DNA of 45,501 bases from CALISC01 sp963542545 (lineage in GTDB: Bacteria > Bacillota_I > Bacilli_A > Acholeplasmatales > Acholeplasmataceae). Position 1 is the first letter of the stretch. Every line of letters starts with the position of its first letter. A program made the translations under genes and the position numbers. This document shows positions 6,823 to 15,871 of the stretch, in pieces. The DNA lies in the NCBI GenBank assembly GCA_963542545.1, contig CAUTWO010000008.1, positions 1-45,501 of the forward strand, read 5' to 3'. The notes under the pieces are model-generated. The model was not told the origin of the DNA. It did not search any database and worked only from the letters and a program-made list of their open reading frames with translations.

Positions 6823-9591
6823 ATGGAAAAAAACAAAAAAGTTGAAAATACACAAGTAGAAACTGAGATTAAAAAAGAAACTACTCTTGACGTAAAAGAA
6901 AGCGCTACTAACGAAATTACAGAAAGTGAAAAAGTGCTTTTAGACAACAAATCAAAAAAATCAAGTAAGGCAAAACAAGGTAAAAAAGGCTTAATTAAAA
7001 AAACTGTAACTATAGTTGAAGAAAGCGCTGAACTACACGAAATTCCAGATGAACTAAAACAACGCTACGCAGAAATTAAACCAAAAGAAAAGAAAGCAAA
7101 AAAACCTCGCAAAAAAGAAATTAAAGTCATTCGCTATAACCCTGATGTTGAAACTGGTTTAACTGACCAAGAAGCGGAAAATAGACGAATTCTTGGCATG
7201 GCCAACAACTCCAAAACTAAAACCTCAAAGAGTTATTTTGCGATTTTCTTTACCAACATCTTTACGCTATTTAACCTAATCATGTATCCACTTGCGGTTT
7301 GGTTAATTACAGTTGGTGCAAAACCACAAAACTTGGTATTCTTAGTAGTTACTACCATTAACATAATAATTGGAATTGTTCAAGAAATTAAAGCAAAATT
7401 GACTATTGAAAAATTAACTATCTTACAACAACCCACAATTACTGTTTTAAGAGAAGGTAGTCAAAAAGAAATTAAATCAAAAGAAATTGTTTTAGACGAT
7501 TTAATTATCTTAAAACCAGGTAGACAAATTCCGTGTGACTGTGTGCTTGTTTCAGACGGTGGTCTTGAAGTTAACGAAGCCCTATTAACGGGTGAATCTG
7601 ATGCTATCGTTAAAGACAAAAAAGCAGCACTTTACGCCGGAAGTTTTGTAGTTTCTGGAGCTGGTGTTGCCCAAGTTGTGGCGGTTGGAAAAAATGTCTA
7701 TATTGAAAAACTAACTAGTCAAGTTAGAAAAGTTAAGAAAAACAAATCTGAACTACTTAAATCGCTTAAACTCTTAATTACTATCTTAACTGTCTTAATT
7801 ATTCCAATCGGCTTTACTTTATTTTACTTTTCAACAAATCATTTAGACTTTAGCAACTCAGCAGTTTATAAAAGTGCCGTTGAAAAAACAGCAGGTGCGA
7901 TGGTCGGAATGGTTCCAACTGGTTTGTTCTTACTAACTTCTGTTGCCTTGTCTGTAGGTGTTCTTCGTCTTGCTAAACACAACACTTTGGTACATAACCT
8001 ATACTGTATTGAAACTCTGGCTCGCATTAACGTGCTTTGTTTAGACAAAACTGGAACTATTACCGATGGCTCAATGTCTGTAAAAATGTCAATGGACTTC
8101 AATCAAACTGAGTCTATGTATTCAAATGAGCAACTACTTCAGGCTTTTTTAAATATTGACAACTCAGATAACCCCACAAACTCCGCCCTAATTGAACGTT
8201 TTGGCAATAACTTTGCATTAAAACACAATGCCTACATTCCTTTTTCAAGTAGTCGTAAATACTCAGCGATTGAGTTTGAACAAGTCGGTACCTTTTATTT
8301 AGGTGCACCTGAATACATCATCAAATCTAAGTTTAAACAAATTAACGACAGCGTAGAAAGATATATCCTTGAAGGTTTCCGAGTGCTCGTGTTTGGCTAC
8401 ACCAAGGTTCCACTTGGTGACAAAATCCCACAAGACGTGACTCCACTTTCTTTAATCGTAATTGAAGACACAATTAGAACAGACGCACTTGACACCATTA
8501 AGTTTTTTAAAACTATGGGTGTTGACATTAAAGTAATTTCTGGTGACAACCCTCTAACAGTTTCCAGAATCGCTGAGCGTGTTGAAATTGAAAACTACAA
8601 CAAATACATATCACTTGAAAACGTCAAAGACGAAGAAATCGAAAATATTTGTACGGAATACACTATTTTTGGCCGAGTTAACCCAACTCAAAAACGTCTG
8701 CTCGTTCAAGCTCTTAAGAAAAAAGGCAAAACAGTTGCGATGACCGGAGACGGTGTCAACGACATCTTGGCACTACGCGAAGCCGACACTTCTATTGCGA
8801 TGGCCGAAGGTTCTGAGGCTGCCAGAAACGTCGCTGAAGTTGTTTTGATGGACTCAAACTTCTCGTCAATGCCAAAAATTGTTGCAGAAGGCCGTAGAGT
8901 TATTAACAACATTGAAAAAGTAACTACTTTGTTTATAACTAAAACAATTTTCTCTGTCGTGCTTTCTTTGATTGCAATTTACTTAGCGGCTGTTAAAAGA
9001 GGAGCATATCCACTGGAACCTATTCAACTAGTTCCAATTGAAAGTTTAGCAATAGGTATTCCTTCGTTTTTCTTGGCACTTGAATACAACAACAGCGAAA
9101 TTAAAAAAGACAACTTCTTGTGGAGTATTATTAAAAAATCCATGCCTAGTGCTTTGACGATAATTCTAGAATGTGTATTGATTTATAGTTTAAGCAAAAC
9201 TCTAAATTTAACCGCGCAAGGCCATGAAAGAGTCATTCCAACCTTAATCGTTTACAGCGCAACTACAATTTGTTTAATTACTCTGCACAAAATTTGTCTA
9301 CCAATGAACTTCAAACGCGGAATGCTTGCAACTACTATGATTTCTATTTTCATCGTGCTTGTCACATTTATGTCTGAATTCTTTGCAATTGCTCCAATCT
9401 TTAAAGTTGGCTACTACACAGGAAACGCATTAAATGTACAAGAGTTGTTACTACTAGTTATACTTCTGCAGGCAGGTTGGCCGCTAATGTACCTATTTAC
9501 CAACATTGTTGCTTGGACTAAAAAAGGAATACATAACGCAGTTGTTTTCTTTAGAGATTCCAATAACTTACCGGAAGACAGCATAAAATGA
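6823..9591 (+). CDS. Cation-transporting P-type ATPase (CtpE-like)
   Basis: Membrane cation pump of 922 residues, of the compact CtpE-like P-type ATPase group. Visible landmarks are the actuator TGES (Glu at about 258), the phosphorylation motif LDKTGTITDG (Asp408), and TGDGVNDILALREAD (Asp643). About ten hydrophobic segments are arranged 2+2+6. In transmembrane helix 4 the usual PEGL is PTGL (Pro365-Thr366), so the acidic cation ligand is replaced and specificity is open. CtpE of Mycobacterium is a calcium importer, but transfer of that role is inference. Residues 1-110 are a charged Lys/Glu-rich tail that is not part of the usual fold. It lies between cysS and rlmB, where firmicutes usually carry mrnC. 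GAGAGGAAA precedes the ATG. Confidence 0.88.
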   Translation: MEKNKKVENTQVETEIKKETTLDVKESATNEITESEKVLLDNKSKKSSKAKQGKKGLIKKTVTIVEESAELHEIPDELKQRYAEIKPKEKKAKKPRKKEIKVIRYNPDVETGLTDQEAENRRILGMANNSKTKTSKSYFAIFFTNIFTLFNLIMYPLAVWLITVGAKPQNLVFLVVTTINIIIGIVQEIKAKLTIEKLTILQQPTITVLREGSQKEIKSKEIVLDDLIILKPGRQIPCDCVLVSDGGLEVNEALLTGESDAIVKDKKAALYAGSFVVSGAGVAQVVAVGKNVYIEKLTSQVRKVKKNKSELLKSLKLLITILTVLIIPIGFTLFYFSTNHLDFSNSAVYKSAVEKTAGAMVGMVPTGLFLLTSVALSVGVLRLAKHNTLVHNLYCIETLARINVLCLDKTGTITDGSMSVKMSMDFNQTESMYSNEQLLQAFLNIDNSDNPTNSALIERFGNNFALKHNAYIPFSSSRKYSAIEFEQVGTFYLGAPEYIIKSKFKQINDSVERYILEGFRVLVFGYTKVPLGDKIPQDVTPLSLIVIEDTIRTDALDTIKFFKTMGVDIKVISGDNPLTVSRIAERVEIENYNKYISLENVKDEEIENICTEYTIFGRVNPTQKRLLVQALKKKGKTVAMTGDGVNDILALREADTSIAMAEGSEAARNVAEVVLMDSNFSSMPKIVAEGRRVINNIEKVTTLFITKTIFSVVLSLIAIYLAAVKRGAYPLEPIQLVPIESLAIGIPSFFLALEYNNSEIKKDNFLWSIIKKSMPSALTIILECVLIYSLSKTLNLTAQGHERVIPTLIVYSATTICLITLHKICLPMNFKRGMLATTMISIFIVLVTFMSEFFAIAPIFKVGYYTGNALNVQELLLLVILLQAGWPLMYLFTNIVAWTKKGIHNAVVFFRDSNNLPEDSIK

Positions 9592-10286
9592 TTTACTTTG
9601 GCAAAAACGTTGTTAAAGAAATGATTTTAAATCGCTTTCCAATTTTCAACGTTTATTTAGATGAAAAGTTTGCAGACCAAAAGTTTTTGGAATTTTTAAA
9701 TCAACATAACTCCAAAATTGAAAGCGTTACAAAAGAACGCTTATTTAAATTAACTAACACCAAAGATCACCAAGGAATTGCTGTCAATGCTAGCGACTTT
9801 AAATATTTTGAGTTAGCAGAACTACTTAAAAAAGACATTAAAAAAATAATTATCTTAGATTCAATTCAAGATCCGCATAACCTCGGCGCTTTACTTAGAA
9901 GCGCTGAGGCTTTCGGGATTGACGCAATTATAATTTCTAGTAGAGAACAAGTTAAAGTAACACCAACAGTTTTAAAAGTATCTGCTGGTGCCGCGATTAA
10001 AGTGCAAATTGCAATGGTAAAAAGTATTTCAAAAGCCATTGAAACTCTAAAAGAAAATAATTTTAAAGTCTTTGCTACTACTTTAAATACAAATAAGTCT
10101 GTTGCTTGCTTAAAAGCAGAAGACAAAATTGCAGTAATTCTTGGAAATGAAGGGCTAGGCGTCAGAAAAAATTTAATTTCGCTTTCTGATGATTCTGTGA
10201 CCATTCCAATGATTGGCAAAATCAACTCACTTAACGTATCTGTTGCTGGTGCGATAGTGATGAACGAAATGACTAGAAAGGATTAA
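9588..10286 (+). CDS. rlmB: 23S rRNA 2'-O-methyltransferase, TrmH/RlmB family
   Basis: SpoU/TrmH-type methyltransferase of 232 residues; in this genomic position it is the RlmB enzyme that methylates G2251 of 23S rRNA. The N-terminal substrate-binding part starts IYFGKNVVKEMI. The catalytic SPOUT knot shows ILDSIQDPHNLGALLRSAEAFG (motif 1, with Asn and Arg), VILGNEGLGV (motif 2) and IPMIGKINSLNVSVAGAI (motif 3). Its ATG overlaps the ATPase stop (ATGA, 4 bases), indicating translational coupling. The cysS-rlmB-sigma-H order matches the Bacillus cysS-mrnC-rlmB-yacP-sigH cluster. Confidence 0.93.
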   Translation: MIYFGKNVVKEMILNRFPIFNVYLDEKFADQKFLEFLNQHNSKIESVTKERLFKLTNTKDHQGIAVNASDFKYFELAELLKKDIKKIIILDSIQDPHNLGALLRSAEAFGIDAIIISSREQVKVTPTVLKVSAGAAIKVQIAMVKSISKAIETLKENNFKVFATTLNTNKSVACLKAEDKIAVILGNEGLGVRKNLISLSDDSVTIPMIGKINSLNVSVAGAIVMNEMTRKD

Positions 10287-10287
10287 A

Positions 10288-10866
10288 ATGATTAACTATA
10301 ATGACTATGAACTTATTTATTTAGTTCAGTGTCATTATGACCAAACCAGTTTAAAAATCATTTTTGACAAATACAAAGCCTTTATTTACAAAGTAGCCTT
10401 AAGCAAACGCATCTATAGTCTATCTTTAGAGGACCTTGTGCATCTCGGTTTAGTTTCACTTAAAACTGCCATTGAAAGTTACTCAGAACTTTTTAACAAA
10501 ACTTTTATGCGTTTTTTTGAACTAATTTACTTAAGACGACTTTCAAGAGAACTTAAAAGTGCCTACAAAAAAGCACAGCATATTACCAATATGGACCATG
10601 AAATAATTGATAATGTGCTTTTGGTAAGCGACAACATGGAACAGTATTCATACGAAAAAGAAAAACCAGAAGTTGCCGAAATTCAGTTTAAAAATAAAGA
10701 TTTAGCGCTTGTTTACTCACTTACTTTAAAAGGTCTTAAACCAAGCGAAATCGCCAAACAAACGGGTTTTTTAATTAAAAGAGTTTATAATTTGCTGGCT
10801 AGAGTTCGCCAAGGAATTAAAAATTCAGGCACAAGAATCTTGAAACAAAAAATCGTGAGGTTATGA
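10288..10866 (+). CDS. sigH: Sigma-70 family factor, SigH-like
   Basis: A 192-residue protein with a region-2-like segment at residues 20-95 (KYKAFIYKVALS, then LSLEDLVHLGLVSLKTAIESY) and a region-4-like helix-turn-helix at residues 140-180 (LVYSLTLKGLKPSEIAKQTG followed by RVYNLLARVRQGIK). The length and the position directly after rlmB match SigH of Bacillus and Staphylococcus, which directs competence and transition-state genes. Sequence identity to SigH appears low, so the symbol rests largely on synteny. AAGGA precedes the start; the gap to rlmB is 1 base and to sufC 1 base. The possible ComK-like gene at the end of the same operon makes a competence role worth testing. Confidence 0.75.
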   Translation: MINYNDYELIYLVQCHYDQTSLKIIFDKYKAFIYKVALSKRIYSLSLEDLVHLGLVSLKTAIESYSELFNKTFMRFFELIYLRRLSRELKSAYKKAQHITNMDHEIIDNVLLVSDNMEQYSYEKEKPEVAEIQFKNKDLALVYSLTLKGLKPSEIAKQTGFLIKRVYNLLARVRQGIKNSGTRILKQKIVRL

Positions 10867-10867
10867 A

Positions 10868-11614
10868 ATGAACACACTTAAGATAAAAAATTATTCGGTT
10901 TCAATTGAAGGTAAACATATTCTTAAAAACATTTCTCTAGAAGTTAAAAGTGGAGAAGTGCACGTAATTATGGGACCAAACGGGACTGGAAAATCTACGC
11001 TTTTGACTTCCTTAATGGGACATCCCTTGTATACAGTTGAAAGCGGGGAAGTATATTTGAATCAACAAAACATACTTGAAATGCCCACAGACGAGCGTAG
11101 TCGCTCTGGGCTTTTTTTGGCGTTTCAAACTCCTACCGAAATACCTGGTGTTAAAAATGTAGATATTTTAAGAGAAGTTGTTCTACAAAAAACCCAAAAT
11201 AACTTTAAACTATTTGACTTTATTAACGAAGTTGAAAAAGCCACACAAGAACTTGGACTTAGCAAAGAGTTTGTGTTCAGAGAAGCCAATGTTGGATTTT
11301 CAGGTGGTGAGAAAAAACGTAACGAAATTATTCAACTAAAAGTCTTAAAACCTAAATTTGCACTACTTGACGAGATAGATTCTGGACTTGATGTAGATGC
11401 TTTAGAATGTGTCGGTAAGGCTGTTTTAGAAGAAGTTAAAACTAACAATTTAGGCGTAATTATCGTTACTCATTATGAGCGTATTTTGAAGCACATCAAA
11501 CCTGACTTTGTTCACGTTTTACTTAATGGCAAAATTGTTAAAACAGGTGATGCTACCTTAATTGAAAAAATTAACAAAGAAGGATACGCCTGGTTAAATG
11601 CAGAGCATAAATAA
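10868..11614 (+). CDS. sufC: Fe-S assembly ATPase SufC
   Basis: ABC-type ATPase of the SufBCD scaffold complex, which assembles iron-sulfur clusters in the cytoplasm. At 248 residues it is the usual size. It has Walker A GPNGTGKST, the Q-loop in FLAFQTP, the signature FSGGEKKRNE, Walker B FALLDEIDSGLDVDAL and the switch His in VTHYERIL. DERSRSGLFLAF and ALECVGKAV are typical SufC positions. GAGG precedes the ATG. The gene order sufCDSUB is the Bacillus arrangement. SufC's end overlaps sufD by 17 bases. Confidence 0.97.
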   Translation: MNTLKIKNYSVSIEGKHILKNISLEVKSGEVHVIMGPNGTGKSTLLTSLMGHPLYTVESGEVYLNQQNILEMPTDERSRSGLFLAFQTPTEIPGVKNVDILREVVLQKTQNNFKLFDFINEVEKATQELGLSKEFVFREANVGFSGGEKKRNEIIQLKVLKPKFALLDEIDSGLDVDALECVGKAVLEEVKTNNLGVIIVTHYERILKHIKPDFVHVLLNGKIVKTGDATLIEKINKEGYAWLNAEHK

Positions 11615-12320
11615 TTTAAAAAAAGTTAAAACTGTTTTCAGCAGTCCCTTTGAATTTAAGCATCTTGAAATTAAAGATGCTTCTTTTGTTGAACTTGAGT
11701 TTGGTGCTAACTTAACCGGAACAGTTTTTATTGAATTGAAAAGCACAGGAACTCTAGATTTTATTGTAAATTTAGCTGAAAAAGCAGATATTTTAATTCA
11801 TTTGTTTATAATTTCAGATAACCTAAAAACAAAAATCAATCTAAATACTTTAGGTATTAAATCAAAACTACAGTTTAATTTGTTAACTGTAACAAATAAA
11901 ACTCAATCTGTTGATGTTGATTTAACTGCGACTAACTGTGCAAAAAACTCAGAGATCTACACATCTGGTTTAGCAGTTGCAACACAAGAATCGTATATTA
12001 GACTAAACTACATCGGACAGATTGAAAATAAAATGGCTAAATCAAAACACTTTGAAAAACTAAAAGGTTTCATTAAAGACAGCGCAAAAATGGAATTAAA
12101 TCCGATTCTTGAAATAAAAGAGTTTGATGTAGAAGCGGGACATTCTGCTGCCAGTGGCAACATTAACGCCGATACTTTGTTTTATTTAAATTCAAGAGGT
12201 ATTGATAAAAACACTGCTGAAAGAATTATCTTAAACGGGTTTGTTGAGCCTTTTTTCAAGATTATACCAGATGAGAAATTGCAAGAAAATTACCTAAATG
12301 AATTGAGTGTAAAACTATGA
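11598..12320 (+). CDS. sufD: Fe-S assembly protein SufD, short form
   Basis: A 240-residue SufD, clearly shorter than the usual 400-440 residues. What remains is the right-handed beta-helix core and the C-terminal helical domain. The end is diagnostic: EAGHSAASGNINADTLFYLNSRGIDK followed by AERIILNGFVEPF, the SufB/SufD C-terminal signature that contacts SufC (written here as two short stretches around residues 178-220). The N-terminal helical domain is missing, and the start lies inside sufC with only a weak AAGGA 12-15 bases upstream. SufD partners SufB on the scaffold. Overlaps (17 bases with sufC, 4 with sufS) imply coupled translation and an intact, functional gene rather than decay. Confidence 0.88.
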   Translation: MQSINNLKKVKTVFSSPFEFKHLEIKDASFVELEFGANLTGTVFIELKSTGTLDFIVNLAEKADILIHLFIISDNLKTKINLNTLGIKSKLQFNLLTVTNKTQSVDVDLTATNCAKNSEIYTSGLAVATQESYIRLNYIGQIENKMAKSKHFEKLKGFIKDSAKMELNPILEIKEFDVEAGHSAASGNINADTLFYLNSRGIDKNTAERIILNGFVEPFFKIIPDEKLQENYLNELSVKL

Positions 12321-13513
12321 AGTCAGTAAGAAAATATTTTCCGTTTTTTAAAAATAACCCTGGTTATGTTTATCTTGATAGTGCGGCGACTGCCCTTAAA
12401 CTAAACAAACAGATTAAGACAGAAACTGACTTTTTAAAAAAGAATGGTACTAGTGTTTTTAGAGGTGCATACTTACATGGTTTTTTAGCAACTGAACTTT
12501 ATCTTGAAAGCAAAAAAACGGTTGCTGAATTTTTAAATTGCTCAGATAAAGAAATCATCTACACAAAAGGTAGCACTAATGGCCTTAATTTAATTGCAAA
12601 CTCTGTTGCTAACTTTATTAAAAAAAATGATGAGTTTCTAACATCTACTTTAGAACACAATGCTAATTTTTTGCCGTTTTTTGAACAAAGTAAAAAAGTC
12701 GGTTTTAAAATTAAATACATAGAACTAAACGAAAATAAACAAATTACAGTTGAAAACTTTAAAAAAGCGCTAACTGAAAAAACCAAAGTAGTTTCGCTTA
12801 CCTATATTTCAAATGTTTTTGGTTATATCACACCAATTAAAGAAATTGGAAAGATTTGTAGTGAAAAAGGTATTATTTTAATTGTTGACGCTGCACAGGC
12901 TGCCAGTAGAATTAAGATAGATTTACAAGCACTAAATTGTGATTTTTTGGTGTTTTCAGCCCACAAAACATATGGTCCAAATGGTCTTGGTATACTTACT
13001 GGTAAATTACATAGCTTAAAAAAACTAATTGCATTTGAGTATGGTGGACAAATGGTGGAAAGTATTGATGAGAATGAAATCATTTACAATCCTGCACCTG
13101 CTAATTTAGAAACAGGAACCCCAGCAATTAGTCAAGCGATTTCTTTTAAAGAAAGTTTAAAGTTTTTAATGGAAATCGGTATGCAAAATGTAGAAAAGCA
13201 CGAAAAAGAACTCACAGTCCTTACTTACAGTGAACTTAGTAAAATTGATGAAGTTAAATTGTACACCAAAGTGCCTGAAAGTGGAATTATTTCTTTTAAT
13301 ATCAAAGGCGTGCATCCCCACGATGCTTTAACTTTTTACGATCAGGAAAAAATTTGTCTAAGAGCAGGACAACATTGCTCAGGTTTAGCATTTACAAATT
13401 TAGATGTAGAAAGTGCCCTTAGGGTGTCTTTTGGGATTTATAATAATAAAAAAGATGTGCGTAAATTTATTTCTGTCACTAAGAAACTAATTGAATTTTT
13501 CCAAGGAGTATAA
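12317..13513 (+). CDS. sufS: Cysteine desulfurase SufS
   Basis: PLP enzyme (class V aminotransferase fold) that removes sulfur from cysteine as a persulfide for cluster assembly. At 398 residues it is full length. The N-terminal YVYLDSAATALK binds cofactor; THR/GAYLHG and TLEHNANFLPF match the family; the PLP Lys is K217 in SAHKTYGPNG. The persulfide Cys is C354 in RAGQHCSG, the group II (SufS) form. GTPAISQAI supports the assignment. The ATG overlaps the sufD stop by 4 bases. Its partner SufU follows directly, the arrangement expected for Bacillus-type sulfur transfer. Confidence 0.97.
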   Translation: MKSVRKYFPFFKNNPGYVYLDSAATALKLNKQIKTETDFLKKNGTSVFRGAYLHGFLATELYLESKKTVAEFLNCSDKEIIYTKGSTNGLNLIANSVANFIKKNDEFLTSTLEHNANFLPFFEQSKKVGFKIKYIELNENKQITVENFKKALTEKTKVVSLTYISNVFGYITPIKEIGKICSEKGIILIVDAAQAASRIKIDLQALNCDFLVFSAHKTYGPNGLGILTGKLHSLKKLIAFEYGGQMVESIDENEIIYNPAPANLETGTPAISQAISFKESLKFLMEIGMQNVEKHEKELTVLTYSELSKIDEVKLYTKVPESGIISFNIKGVHPHDALTFYDQEKICLRAGQHCSGLAFTNLDVESALRVSFGIYNNKKDVRKFISVTKKLIEFFQGV

Positions 13514-13514
13514 A

Positions 13515-13946
13515 ATGAGCGTCCAACTAAATAATTTATACAGAGAAGTTATAATGTTTCACTCAAGCAATCCTTACAATAAAGGTCTTAAAAAAAACCC
13601 AGATGCCAAATACTTAAAATTAGTAAACTCAAGTTGTGGTGATGTTGCAGAAATTGAAGTTATGATAAATGACAACAAAATATCTTCGGTTAGACATCTT
13701 TCAAAAGGTTGCTCAATTTCTTGTGCTGCGGCATCTGTACTTTGCAAAACTATTGAGAATACTGAAATCAAAGATGCTAAAGAAATAATTTCTACTTATT
13801 TTAAAATCATTAAAGGAGAAGAAATTTCTACGGATTTTGCAAACAGCGAACTAATTGCTTTTTCTGGAGTTAAAGCGTTTCCTGCAAGAGTTAGATGTGC
13901 AACACTTGCTTGGAAAGCCCTTGAAGAAATCTTAAATACTTTATGA
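13515..13946 (+). CDS. sufU: Zinc-dependent sulfurtransferase SufU
   Basis: Accepts sulfur from SufS and passes it on; Zn-bound IscU-like fold. With the start at MSVQLNNLYREVIM (AAGGAG at 13503-13508, 6 bases upstream) it has 143 residues. The Zn ligands fall at Cys41 and Asp43 (SSCGD), Cys66 (GCSIS) and Cys128 (VRCATLAW), numbering the same as in Bacillus SufU. Two further Cys at 70 and 76 are extra. The 19-residue insertion between ligands that separates SufU from IscU is present. The longer in-frame start inside sufS has no ribosome-binding site and was not used. TGA stop overlaps the sufB ATG. Confidence 0.96.
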   Translation: MSVQLNNLYREVIMFHSSNPYNKGLKKNPDAKYLKLVNSSCGDVAEIEVMINDNKISSVRHLSKGCSISCAAASVLCKTIENTEIKDAKEIISTYFKIIKGEEISTDFANSELIAFSGVKAFPARVRCATLAWKALEEILNTL

Positions 13947-15376
13947 AAAAAAGAGAAATTAAAAATAAAGAAGTTCTTGATAACTTAAAGAATACTGCAA
14001 TAAATCAAGACTATGAACTTGGTTTTCATATAGAGACAAAACCCGAAATCAATCTTGGAAAAGGGCTTAACAAAGAGATAATCAAAAAAATATCTGAATC
14101 TAAAAATGAACCTGAATGGATGCTTGAACTTAGACTGAAAGCCTTTGAAAAGTTTTTAGAACTAACCAATCCTAAGTGGGGTCCTGACTTAAATTTTATT
14201 GATTTTCAAGATTTTAAATACTACATTAAATCAAGTAAGTTAACCAATTCTTGGGATGAAGTTCCACTTGAAATTAAAACTGTGTTTGAAAAAATTGGTA
14301 TACCTGAAGCTGAGCGTAGTTATTTAGCAGGGGTCACTACTCAATTTGAGTCAGAAGCTGTTTATCTTAAAATTAAAAAAGAACTTGAAGCAAAAGGCGT
14401 GATTTATTTAGATACAGATACAGGTCTGCGGTTGTTTCCAGAAATCTTTAAAGAGTATTTTGGCAAAATTATTAAATATGACGACAACAAATATGCTGCT
14501 TTAAACACAGCGGTTTGGAGTGGGGGTTCTTTTATTTATGTTCCGAAAAACGTAGAAATCAAGGAACCGCTACAGTCTTATTTTAGAATGAATGAAAGCG
14601 GGTTTGGACAATTTGAACGTACTTTAATAATTTGTGAAGACTATAGCTACTTAAACTATGTTGAAGGTTGCACGGCGCCACTTTACTCAAAAGATTCGCT
14701 ACATGCAGCGGTTGTTGAAATTTTTGTAAAACCGAATGCAAAATGCAGATACACAACAATTCAAAACTGGTCTAAAAACATCTTAAACTTAGTTACCCAA
14801 AGAGCGCATGTTGAGAGTTTTGGTGAAATGGAGTGGATTGATGGCAATATGGGTTCACGTATCAACATGAAATATCCATCAACTATTCTAGCCGGACCTT
14901 ACGCTAAAGGAAAGGCTTTGTCTATCGCTATTGCCAGTGAAGGTCAAGATCAAGACACTGGCGCAAAAATGATACACTTAGCACCAAACACTTCATCAAC
15001 TATAGTTTCTAAGAGTGTCGCGAAAAACGGCGGCATTGTTGATTACCGAGGTAAAGTTTACTTTTCTAAAAAAGCACACTCTGCTTTTTCACACATTGAA
15101 TGCGACACTATATTGATGGACGAAGTTTCAAAATCAGACACTACTCCGATTAATATCGTTAATAACTCAGACTCTTTTTTAGAACACGAAGCAAAGGTTT
15201 CTAAAATTAGCGAAGAACAATTGTTTTATTTAATGTCTCGTGGAATTGACGAAAAGAAAGCCACAGAACTTATCATTATGGGCTTTATTGACCCATTTTC
15301 CAAAGAATTGCCGATGGAGTACAGCGTAGAGTTAAACAAGCTAATTAAGCTAGAAATGAAGGGTTCTATTGGTTAA
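13943..15376 (+). CDS. sufB: Fe-S scaffold protein SufB
   Basis: Scaffold subunit on which iron-sulfur clusters are built in the SufBCD complex. At 477 residues it is full length. SufB-specific stretches include WMLELRLKAFEKF, GIPEAERSYLAGV, YDDNKYAALNTAVWSGGSF, YLNYVEGCTAP with the conserved Cys, TTIQNWSKNILNLVTQRA, SHIECDTILMDEVSKSDT and the C-terminal FYLMSRGIDEKKATELI. The beta-helix dominates residues 150-420. It overlaps sufU by 4 bases (ATGA), and its own TAA shares a base with the next ATG. This gene is much more complete than the neighbouring sufD. Confidence 0.98.
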   Translation: MKKREIKNKEVLDNLKNTAINQDYELGFHIETKPEINLGKGLNKEIIKKISESKNEPEWMLELRLKAFEKFLELTNPKWGPDLNFIDFQDFKYYIKSSKLTNSWDEVPLEIKTVFEKIGIPEAERSYLAGVTTQFESEAVYLKIKKELEAKGVIYLDTDTGLRLFPEIFKEYFGKIIKYDDNKYAALNTAVWSGGSFIYVPKNVEIKEPLQSYFRMNESGFGQFERTLIICEDYSYLNYVEGCTAPLYSKDSLHAAVVEIFVKPNAKCRYTTIQNWSKNILNLVTQRAHVESFGEMEWIDGNMGSRINMKYPSTILAGPYAKGKALSIAIASEGQDQDTGAKMIHLAPNTSSTIVSKSVAKNGGIVDYRGKVYFSKKAHSAFSHIECDTILMDEVSKSDTTPINIVNNSDSFLEHEAKVSKISEEQLFYLMSRGIDEKKATELIIMGFIDPFSKELPMEYSVELNKLIKLEMKGSIG

Positions 15377-15786
15377 TGTATAAATATACTAAAAATGTTA
15401 AAAATTCGCTTTATGTATATAAACTAGGCCAAACTCATGAACAGCTTTTTATCACAAATAAAAAGTTTATAGATAATCTACTTCAAAATAATTTAACAAA
15501 TTACTCAGGATATAAAAATGCAGTTGAAAAAAAGTTTAAACTTAGTAGACTAACACCTGTTTATTTGAATTCAAAAACTTGCTTTATTCAAACAAATCAA
15601 ATCAATAAATATGAATGTCAGTTGATCAATATCAAAGCAATCAAAGAAATAAAAGATTGTGTGAAAGAAAGTGAAATTACATTTTTAGACGAAACAGTTA
15701 TTTCTGTTTCGATATGCAAAAATACCATTCTTAAAAAAATAAAATTAGCAGAAGAAATAGAGTTCTTTTTAAAAAATAATAGGTGA
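15376..15786 (+). CDS. Possible ComK-like competence transcription factor
   Basis: A 136-residue protein with no sure assignment. The order of blocks resembles ComK: a start rich in short strands, then YKNAVEKKFKL, a stretch matching the 'K-x-P-hydrophobic' strand (RLTPVYLNSKTCFIQT), ECQLINIKAIKEI where ComK has a Cys-Trp-Ile-plus-His strand, SEITFLDETVISVSI matching 'V-T-F-x-(N/D)-G-x-x-hydrophobic', and a final helix. ComK of Bacillus is longer (192). It is the last gene of the cysS-suf operon, one base-sharing junction after sufB, and its TGA lies in the terminator stem. Presence of a sigma-H-like gene in the same operon fits, but the match is by eye and weak. Confidence 0.42.
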   Translation: MYKYTKNVKNSLYVYKLGQTHEQLFITNKKFIDNLLQNNLTNYSGYKNAVEKKFKLSRLTPVYLNSKTCFIQTNQINKYECQLINIKAIKEIKDCVKESEITFLDETVISVSICKNTILKKIKLAEEIEFFLKNNR

Positions 15787-15815
15787 TTAGTTTTTGATCG
15801 CCTTTTTATTTTACA
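15778..15815 (+). terminator. Intrinsic terminator ending the cysS-suf operon
   Basis: AGGTGAT (15781-15787) pairs with ATCGCCT (one G-T pair) across a TAGTTTTTG loop, followed by TTTTATTTT. The stop codon of the preceding gene is inside the stem. Confidence 0.82.
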
Positions 15816-15871
15816 AAACAGCCTAGTTAAACAATAATACAATCAAAATAGTATTCTATAAATTTTATAGA

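Noticed and set aside
9866..10225. 119-codon minus-strand open frame within rlmB
   Set aside because: Shadow of the conserved RlmB catalytic domain; no start signals.
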